Shown in pieces: positions 1 through 64,000 of a DNA stretch of 64,000 bases. The translations under genes and the position numbers were made by a program. The stretch's first letter is position 1, and each line of letters begins with the position of its first letter. The notes under the pieces were generated by a model. It was not told the origin of the DNA and did not search any database. It worked only from the letters and a program-made list of their open reading frames with translations. The stretch comes from Ctenosaura bakeri (lineage: Eukaryota; Chordata; Lepidosauria; Squamata; Iguanidae). Where the stretch lies: positions 682,001 through 746,000 of the forward strand of contig CAOLHI010000079.1 in assembly GCA_948474755.1 (NCBI GenBank). The letters are read 5' to 3'.

Positions 1-1389
1 AGTCTGATAATACAGTTGGCATCCTGTTTGGCAATTACTTACAGTGGGCTTAGGATCTTGTAATGTTGGGGATTCATGTTTATAGTTTTTAATATGACCC
101 CAGAAACTTTTCTTTGTATCCTGACAGTGCCCTGATCAAAGTGTTTCTGAGGTGCTGGAGACTGGGGCATTGGGAAATGACATCTGCAGTGCTCTCCAAG
201 GTGTTATAGGCCGGGCTGATTTGGTTACCAACTTCACGGTTGGAAATATACATATAGTGTACAGAGTATAACATATAGAGTTGAACATATAGAGTGTAAG
301 ATACAATGCTGAAAGCCACATATATTTGTGTGTGTGTGTGTGTAAGTGTAAGTGTAACAAGGAACAAAGAAACAGGCTAATTCCAGGCAGAATGCCTTCT
401 CAAATGTGAACAAAAAAATGAGAATGCTTGCATTTCTGTCAACTTTGAGACATCAGCAGATTTGACTGCGAATCCACCTCCCAGCAGATCTATTGGGTGA
501 TACAATGAAGAGGTCTGGTCAACAGAGATTGGCTGTGTTAAAATAGTTATAATTCCTATTTTGTTCCCCAACAGAAATAATATTCTTTGTGGGGAAATGG
601 CTAAGCTATATTGTCTGGTCATGTTCCTCTGTTGTTGTTGTTGTTGTGTGCCTTTAAGTCATTTCTGACTTATGGCGACCCTAAGGCAAATCTATCATGG
701 GATTTTCTGGGGGGTTGAGAGTGTGTGACATTCCCAAGGTCACCTTGTGGATTTCCATGGCTGAACAGGGAACTGAAGCCTGGTCTCCAGGGTCATAGTC
801 CAGTGCTTAAACCACTGCACCAGTGGCTCTCCATGTTTCTCATGTGTTCATTATAGAAAAGCCTGCTAGAGAGATGCAGAGATAAAGGTTCAGTCTCTAT
901 GAAGGTGTAACATCTAATTTGTCATATTCTGTGATGTAATGAATGTATGGTGTCTTATATGCAATACAGTGAATGTGATGAAAAGTGCCTTACATCCCGT
1001 TTCAGAAGAAAAAAAGGGGTATATATCCAATAAATAAATAAATAAATAATCTGTCCAAACGTTGCCATGTCTGTATTTCTCTTCGAGGGGACTGTTCTTG
1101 CTTGTATATCTGTGATTGCATATGGAATTGTGAAGAGGCTGCTGTAATTTGTAACTGCATCTGCCTTTCTGTTTGAAGCATAAAAGTGCCATTATTTCAA
1201 TGTAGGCTTCATAAAATAGACATAGTCCACAAAACCTATACCATGATTAATATGTTTAAGATTTACAAAAATCTTTGTCTATAGTTGTGTCAATCAGGTT
1301 TGTATTGGTAATCACATTTGCATTGGTTGCTTTAGCTTTGTGCAGCATTTATCATTAATTTTATCTTGCTTTTCTTTTTTAAAAAACAG
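1..1389. other. FIG4 intron 1 (part)
   Basis: No coding signal. It contains a short TG run at 328-344, a SINE at 631-830 and an (AATA)n run near 1030-1048. The rest is unremarkable AT-rich intron sequence. Confidence 0.7.
631..830 (-). repeat. tRNA-headed SINE, copy 1
   Basis: On the minus strand it starts with a tRNA-like Pol III region (A-box-like GTGCAGTGGTTTAAG and the B-box region), then a body containing ACTTATGGCGACCCTAAGGC in the opposite sense, and ends in an (AAC)n tail. Imperfect 10-bp direct repeats at 620-629 and 832-841 (one mismatch) look like the target duplication. Confidence 0.8.
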
Positions 1390-57271
<55,882 letters not shown>

Positions 57272-58598
57272 GTAATCATGGCTTTGTGAAATAAATAATT
57301 TAAGAGATTAAAGGCAATTTTCCTGTGCCCCAGCTATATTTTTAGCATTTGTGAACAAATTACCTCTTCCAGTCCCTTTCAGACCCAGTGAGTAGGAGGA
57401 TGCTAGCTGCATTTGAGAGGACATTGGAATAGAATGGGAATAAAAGTCCAAATGTTCCACTTTGTTTTTAATAATCTGGGTAGGTATATACTTCAGTGCT
57501 CAAGATGAAGAGTAAATGTTCCCCTCAGATTTGTGCTGTCTGGTTGTTTTTTAAGCATTTGTTGGCCATTCTCACAGTGAACTCAGAGAAACTTACAAGT
57601 ACAAATGGAACAAAACTACACAAACAAACTCACACAGCAATCATTAAAACAACTACTAACTTTTCTGAAGAAGTCAGGCAAACATGAGTCAAAATTTAGA
57701 GGGGCTTGAAGGCCTTGCATTGTCTCCAGTAAACGGACTGTGCCAGAATTTTACTCAGTAAATGCCCTGCCTCTAGCTATTACCATTGTAATCTGGGATA
57801 ATGAAGGCATATTGTGTATCTAGACTATGGCTGACATAAAGGCTTTTAGTGAGAAAGATAGTCCCTTTATTATGTAGGTCCCAGGCTCTACAGAGTCTTA
57901 GGGTCAGAAAAAGAAAAGCAGCAAGGCACCCAAAAGGCAGGAAGCCTCCCGATACATAGAAATATGTTGTTAGTTTGTTTTGCATATAAATCTCTATTGA
58001 GCAGAAATACATATTCTGCTATGTTAATGGAAAGCCAAATTTTAATACTGCTCAGAATTTTGATTTGTTTAAAATTTTAGTCAAACTGGGTTGACCTGAA
58101 TTTAAACCATGTGACATTTCCAAGTTTATGCCTCTTTTATGAACTTTCTATCTAAACTGCTGTTAAATTTTAGACCTTGGTATTATAGCTGCGGCCATGT
58201 ATGTAGATCTTTTGAGAGCAATAGATATCTACAGTGCAGATCAATATAACTATGTTCGTTCTATAAAACATTCTTCATAAAGGCACTATTACACAACTGA
58301 CACTATAAGCTCCTCTAGCCAAGAAGGAGTTTCATCTTTTCACAGTTATGTTACCAGACCAGATTATTTTCTGTCAAACAGAACAGCAGAATGCTGTAGC
58401 CAATTTCATAATTATTATATTTGCATGGTAATTACAAACATTAAACAGGAGGTGCACGATCCAAATGCCTGTTTATGTGAATAGCATTTCCATTGCTGGT
58501 TACGGCAGAGAGAATTTCAAGAGCATCCAAGGATATATATATATATTGATAGCAAGTGAAAGAAATCCCCAGATGCATTTCTGAACCTCAATTAAGTA
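57272..58598. other. FIG4 intron 16, first part
   Basis: About 1.3 kb with no nameable feature; an AT dinucleotide run lies near 58535-58546. Confidence 0.55.
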
Positions 58599-58922
58599 CA
58601 GTCGGTCCTCCATATCTGTGGGTTCTGCATCCACAGATACACCAACCATGGCTTGAAAATATTTGGGGGGAAAAAATCCAAAAAGCAAACCTTGATTTTG
58701 CCACATGTTGAACACTACAGTGGTGTGTAGGTTTACTCTGCTGTATCCTCCCACTGTTTCGCAGATCTTCAGGCTCTCTCTAGCACTTGTTTGCCATTTT
58801 ATATAAGGGATGCCATTTTACTGCACCATTGTATATAAGGGGACATGAGCATTCATAGATTTTGGTATCCATGGGGAATCCTGGAACCAAACACTGGCGG
58901 ACACCAAGGCCTCAATCTACTG
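58599..58922. repeat. TA-flanked repeat, possibly related to family T
   Basis: TA|CAGTCGGTCCTCCATATCTG at the left and CTCAATCTACTG|TA at the right. The left tip resembles family T; the inside does not. Confidence 0.5.
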
Positions 58923-58954
58923 TAAAATTATAAAAGAGCAATTCTCCTAGTGGA

Positions 58955-59525
58955 GAAGTATACGCAGTGGGATTCTTCAAGCATCTGTCTGAGACCAGCA
59001 CTTTTTAATGTTTGCAAATGATCTGGAATTAAAAATGAGAAGTATCATGACCATGTTTGCAGATGACACCAAATCATTCAGAATGTTAAATTCAAAAGAG
59101 GATTTTCAAATAGTTCCAAGAACATCTTTCCAAGTTGGAGGTCATTAAAATCACACATACATTGTGGGGTGAAAAATCATAAGTTCACAGATACACTAAT
59201 GGAGTCTGAACCGGTGGTGGCTGGGCAGGAAAGAGATCATGGAGATAAGGTGGATAACTCAGTAAAATTGTCAATCCATTATGTAACAGCTAAGCAAAAG
59301 GCAAATCCCATGTCAGTGCACATTACAGAAAAGGTGTGGAATTTAAACTGTTAATATTGCAACACTCAGTCTGACCCTGTTTGGAATACTGCATACAATA
59401 TTCATGACCAGGTTTCCAAAAGGATACTTTACAGATGGAAAAGGGGTAATCAAAGTGGTCAAGAGCTGAAGCAGTTTCCTTATGAGAAAAGGTTACAGTG
59501 TTTGGTGCTTTTCAGTTTTTTTTTT
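58955..59525 (+). pseudogene. CR1 LINE 3' remnant
   Basis: Fragments of the CR1 reverse transcriptase are readable: DQHFLMFANDLELKM then MFADDTKSFRML (the FADDTK block follows the catalytic region), and later GTGGATAACTCAGTAAAATT, GTTTGGAATACTGCATACAA, AGCAGTTTCCTTATGAGAAA as in CR1 3' coding ends. It has many stops. The second DIRS copy begins right after it. Confidence 0.72.
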
Positions 59526-59825
59526 AAAGAGAAAACAAGTTTCTTCTTCGTGGTCTCTGTGGCTCACACAATGGGATCTTCGTGCATGCACAGTTAGATT
59601 TCAGAAAGTTCCAGAGCTGAGTAGCTTGACAGGAACCTCTCGTCCTGTTTGGTACTGAGCATGCTCAGTCCTGCCAAGCTAACGGTCTCTCCTTAGTTTC
59701 TTTTCATCCGCTGACCAGTTAGCAGCTTGGAAGGTTTCCTCTGCTGAGTAGCATTCTTTTGTCTTCAATTGTCCTTTTTTCTTTATTTCCACAGAGAAAC
59801 TGTAAGAACTCCTTCTTCTTCTTAT

Positions 59826-62512
59826 GTCTTCTTCACTTTTCAAACTTTGAGTATCTTGCGGCTGCAAGGTTTTGCTTTCCGACGCTCATTCGAAGTGTTT
59901 GTTCTGCCTTGGAGAAGCCCATAAAGTCTGGGCCTGTCCTATCTGCAAGGACTTACCTCACAGACTTTGAAGAACAGAGTCTCCTACTTGAAATTCTGTT
60001 GCTGGGAGCAAGCTCTTCGCCTAAGGATCAGGTGGCCTCCAACATGGCTCCTTTTACTACTTCGGCTTCAATCAGTCCACCTTGAGGTCTGTCGGTATTG
60101 AAATCTTCCTCCTTACCGACTACCTCGGTACCGACTTCGGCCTCCATACCGATGCCCCTGGTATCGACATTGGCTTCCTCCTCGACTCTGCCTCCCATTG
60201 CTTCTCTCCTGAGGATTTTGAAGCTGCCTAAGATGCCGGTGGTGTCTCAATCTTCCAGTTCTGGAGATGCCATGTCCACTTCTTCCACTTCTCAGGTGAC
60301 CTTGACCCAACAGCCTCAGTCCATCGCTACTCTTCCTGAGCAAAAATGGCTCTCTTCACAACATTCCTTGGTGGCTCTGAAGAAAAAGAAGGAGAAACAT
60401 CATTCCCCTTCACCCGCTGCCTGTCCACCGACCACACAAGCTGTCTCTCTCAGGCCTTTACCCACTCCACCACCGACACAGAATGAGCCTCAACCGGTCA
60501 CACTGGAGGAGAGACAGGCACCCATTCTCTCTGGCACCAGGGTCTCTCCAATGCCTGGTACTGCCCTCACCGGTTCCAACGGACCCTACTTTGGATCAGG
60601 AGTGCTGACCTTCTCCAGGTGTCTCTCCTTTGCCGCAGGATCCTTTATCACAGGATCAGCCTGGTCAGAGGCCTGCACATGATCTGCCTACTCCAGCTGT
60701 GGCTTGTCTCCCGCCTGCCATGGACTGTCCACCGATCCTGGACGCTCCTCAGGCTGTCTCTTGTGACCGGTCCTGCCTTAGTGTGGTCTGCTCTCCAAGT
60801 TGCAGGGACCGTGGTAGGTCCCCTCACTGCCGCAATCGTGGGCGCCATGATCCCTATGTTTTTCCTCTGGCCCGGGAAGATTTGTCACTTTCCTCAGCCT
60901 CCTACATAGCTCACTACGGTCACGAGCATTTATGGAGGGAACAACCCAGCTCTTACTATTCTTGCTTGCTGGCATACCGTGACCGCTTCCATCCTGACAT
61001 TCACCGTTGGTCTCCTTACAGGCCTCACCGTTTTTGGTTGCCATCGCGCTCTCCCTCTCAGCCACACTATCACCATTCGTCCCAATACCATCCTTCTCGG
61101 TCCCGTTCTCAGTCCCATTCTGGCTACTACCGGCGTTCTCCACCGCTCCACTCTCATCACAGCTCTCGGGATCGCACTTCTCAGTATCGCGCCATTTCTC
61201 CACCACCGCCAGTGACAACTACGGTCTCTCGACCCCTACCAGAGGAACGCTTAGCTCCTGCGCCTCCACCTGCTTCAACAGCACCGCTTCTGACGCAGTC
61301 TCTCGTGGCTCCAATTCCAGCCATTCTCCCGATCTCATCATTTCCGACTTCAGTACCGACCTCAGTAATGGCATCAGTACTGGCTCCATCTTTTTTGCTT
61401 CCAACTGTCCAGGAGTCTTGTCCACCTCCAACCTCACCATTGTCCACATCTTATGATTCCTACAACAATTCTTCTGAGTCCATTCCCCCGTCACATAATT
61501 TCCCTCCACTTATCTTTGGGGAACTGACTCCAGATACAGCTCCCGAGGATGTCAAACTATTCTCTGATATCCTTGTCCAGATGGCCAATGCCCTGGGTCT
61601 CAATATTTCCGGTCCTGCTCCTACAGTTCAAGACCCAGTGTTTCATTGTGTTGACTCCCATCCTACTACAACAGCACTGAGTCTGTTTTTACTGGCTCTG
61701 CAGGAAGTCATAAAATACCCATGATCTCAGTCGGCTTCCTTTCAACCAATTCCTCATCATCTGGAACACCTTTATCAAACCCAACACAAGGATGTGGAAT
61801 TTCTCTTCAATCACCCCACTCCTAACTCCATCATTGTCGAGTCCTCTCAAACCAAGGGAGGTAAGAAAGCCCATACGACGACTCCTCATTGTGAGGGACG
61901 CCATCTGAACGTCTTTGGCTGCCGCTTCTACTCTGCCTCTTCCCTAATTGCCAGGGTCTCTAACACTCAAGTTTGTCTAGTGGCCTATCAGTGAAACATC
62001 TGGGACAGGCCTCTTCCTTTGTTTTCCCATCTCGCTGATGATCACCAAGCCACAGCCCTCCAATTCTACAATGAATTGGTAGCTCTCACCAGTCAGCAGA
62101 TTCAGTCTTCCTGACACTTGGTGGAGGGTTCAGCACGTGTTATGGTTGGCTCAATCGCTCTCTGTTGCTTTGTCTGGCTCCACTCTGCTGGCCTGAGGAC
62201 AATTGGAAGAGGATTGAGGATCTTCCCTTTGACAGTCAGGGCCTCTTCCACGCCACCACAGATGACATCATGGACCATCTCATGAAAGCCCATCTCACGG
62301 TGAAAAAGATGGGACTTCATCTGTCGGCTCAGACTAGAAGACCCCATTCATTCTGCTCTTCTTGGAGACACACTTCTTACTCTTACTGCTCTCAGTCTCC
62401 ATGGTGGTCTTCTCAACAGTCCTCTGCTCCAGCCTCCTCATCACGCCAATCTTTCTGGCACTGACAAGCCTCTTCTAAGAAGTCTTCGTCCACTGCGAAG
62501 TCTAGATTTTGA
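59826..62512 (+). pseudogene. DIRS Gag pseudogene (copy 2)
   Basis: ATG at 59826 begins MSSSLFKL followed at once by a stop. Past it the Cys pairs are still readable (VSCGCKV, CLFCLGEAH, CPIC). The middle keeps a 364-codon open frame (60630-61724) aligning with the RS region and acidic block of the intact Gag (YRAISPPP, then DTAPEDVKLFSDILVQMANA). More shifts and stops follow; the C-terminal part around 62200-62290 (RIEDLPFDSQGLF) is conserved. The end again reads Phe-stop on TTT-TGA-C at 62507-62513. Confidence 0.82.
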
Positions 62513-62655
62513 CTTCTCCCGCAGGTCGCCACCTCTGCCAACCTTTTGTCTTGCAGGCCGCCTGTCCTGCAAGGCCCCAGACCTTTCTCGCCACTACAAC
62601 ACCTGGCGTGCTATCACCTTGGACTCAGGTGCTGACCATTATCTGTCTCGATTAC

Positions 62656-63422
62656 TGTTAAACGCGGGGGGGAACCACTGCCTGTCAGTGCCGCGTGCGA
62701 AAGGCACACCCAAGCCTCACACTTAAGGCCTGCCCAACCTGACAACTCTTTGTGATCAGAACTGAACAGCCAGGGAGATCTCTGAATCAAGCCAGGGCTA
62801 GGACAAATGGGTCTGCCTCAGTTCTCCCTCTCTGAGACTGCAGTCCCTTCCTCACTCTTGTCCCCCCTTGGCTTCTTCCTTTCAGGACTCTCCCCCTTTA
62901 CTGCCTTCCCTAAATCTGCCCTTCTGCCAGATGTAAGAATCAGCAGTGATTTATATTTTCCAAGACTGTGGTACTGGTGGCACTAAGGTCAGGCTGCTAT
63001 TATTGTTAGCGTGTATATTCCAGGATTCAAAATAAGATTCTGGGAGACTGTTATATGGAACACAGAACTTCAAATATTTATTGTAACCCTGTTGCTTAAA
63101 TTTGTTTTGTATCTCAATGTTTACAAACAGTGCACCATTCTCTCTCTCTCTCTCTCTCAATTCATTCACTGTCTTTCGTACACCCAGTTTCTCAGTTCTC
63201 TGTCCCACAGAGCTCTTCAAATCTTCAACCTCTCCAAACACACCACAAATCACACTCCTCTTCAAACATACACCAGACAGTTAAAATCTATTATTTTCCT
63301 CTTTTCAGCAGCCCCTCCCCTGGGCTATCTAAGGTTCCATTTCACCAGCCAATCAGCTCAAACACTCTCAGTTGCCAAGGAGGCTCTGTTGTCAAGACCC
63401 CTTGCCATCAGGTTTGTCAAAG
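62656..63422. mobile_element. 767-bp insertion inside the second DIRS copy
   Basis: The intact element shows that the flanks are adjacent RT codons. TTAC occurs at 62652-62655 and again at 63423-63426, suggesting a 4-bp target duplication. The insert starts TGTTAAACG but does not end in CA, so a solo LTR is possible, not shown. It contains a (TC)n run at 63141-63159. No coding capacity. Confidence 0.6.
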
Positions 63423-64000
63423 TTACGCCATCGACTTCCTAAATATTCCACCTGTTGGCATCTTCTACTCCACATCTTCCAGTCCCACTCTTCTCAAAGA
63501 GATAGATACACTTCTCCACAAAGGGGCCATAGAGAAACTGCCCCCCTCCGTCAGGCACACCGGCTTCTTTTCCCAATACTTTACTGTTCCCAAGAGGGAT
63601 GGCACCCTTCAACCCATTTTGGATCTCCAAATGGTCAGCTCCTTCATTCCGCCTTGGAAATTTAAGATGGTCACTCTGTCATCTGTCCGTCCTTTCCTCA
63701 AACGATGGGACTGCTTCATGTCCATAGATCTACAAGACGCCTACTTCCATGTCGCCATCCGCCCTCAGCACAGGCGGTATCTCCGATTTGCCCTCAAAGA
63801 TACATGTTACCAATACAAGGTACTTCCCTTGGGGCTATCCACAGCTCCCAGAGTTTTCACCAAGCACCTCGTGCCTGTGGTATTTTACCTCCATACGAAG
63901 CACGTGATGGTGTACCCCTACCTTGATGATTGGCTATTGGTGGTGTCCTCCAGGCAGAAACTGTACAGAGACATTCATCTCACTCTTTCTCTACTCTCTC
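63423..64000 (+). pseudogene. DIRS reverse transcriptase (copy 2), open to the window edge
   Basis: From TAC at 63424 the frame has no stop to the end of the window, about 192 codons. AIDFLNIPPVGIFYSTSSS, VPKRDGTLQPILDLQ, SIDLQDAYFHVAIRPQHRR, LPLGLSTAPRVFTK and YLDD (63919-63930) are all present. The RT upstream of the insertion (62513-62655) is degraded. Since the coding region is split by the insert, I call it a pseudogene. Confidence 0.82.

Larger units (their letters stand above)
59539..64000 (+). mobile_element. Second DIRS copy, decayed, cut by window edge
   Basis: Starts with GTTTCTTCTTCGTGGTCTCT, matching the left end of the intact element. A diverged terminal repeat continues (AAAGTTCCAGAGCTGAGTAG, GGTACTGAGCATGCTC, AACGGTCTCTCCTTAGTTTC). 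Gag remnant, RT region and a nested insertion follow. It is lower in CpG than the intact copy and therefore older or of another subfamily. Sense to FIG4. Confidence 0.88.

Noticed and set aside
631..830. A true tRNA gene
   Set aside because: The tRNA-like part lacks a full cloverleaf and is joined to a SINE body and AAC tail; the same unit recurs five times.
59826..62512. Second DIRS gag as an active gene
   Set aside because: A stop after eight codons and several later frame breaks.

Overview
The window is intronic and exonic vertebrate DNA. It carries 15 consecutive coding exons (counted as exons 2-16) of FIG4, the Sac-domain phosphoinositide 5-phosphatase, all on the + strand from 1390 to 57271. 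Exon 1 and everything after exon 16 lie outside. The exons together encode a protein stretch equivalent to human residues 23-630 and include the catalytic Cys-x5-Arg motif in exon 14. Every intron has GT-AG ends, and exon phases agree throughout except for a one-base deletion in exon 11.

The repeats suggest a squamate reptile, probably a lizard. I see intact and decayed DIRS-type tyrosine-recombinase retrotransposons, CR1 and L2-like LINE remnants, tRNA-headed SINEs, 5S-rRNA-headed SINEs sharing the same body, and several families of palindromic MITEs. The species cannot be told from sequence alone.

Layout: 1-9161, exons 2-7 in short introns with a SINE and MITEs, plus the recombinase tail of a dead DIRS copy near 6.8-7.3 kb. 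9162-18997 is intron 7, most of which is one young, GC- and CpG-rich, apparently complete DIRS element (11607-17692, sense to FIG4) with Gag, RT-RNaseH and tyrosine recombinase frames, inverted terminal repeats and a perfect-logic internal complementary region. 18998-25759 carries exons 8-10 with a 5'-truncated LINE flanked by an 11-bp target duplication. Intron 10 (25760-41288) is repeat-laden and holds a decayed DIRS-like Gag region. 41289-50158 carries exons 11-15; 57133-57271 is exon 16. The last 4.5 kb is a second, older DIRS copy, interrupted by a 767-bp insertion and cut by the window edge.

The most interesting observations are (1) the Gag stop of the intact DIRS sits on TTT-TGA-C, a classic shift-prone site where a +1 slip re-pairs perfectly and enters the RT frame; the same seven bases persist in the decayed second copy; (2) the DIRS internal complementary region, which reads as a template for joining the two unlike element ends; (3) a one-base deletion in an A-run of FIG4 exon 11 that would truncate the enzyme before its active site unless it is an assembly error; (4) two SINE families with different Pol III heads on a common body. 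I found no CRISPR, operon, or clearly new defence or biosynthetic system.
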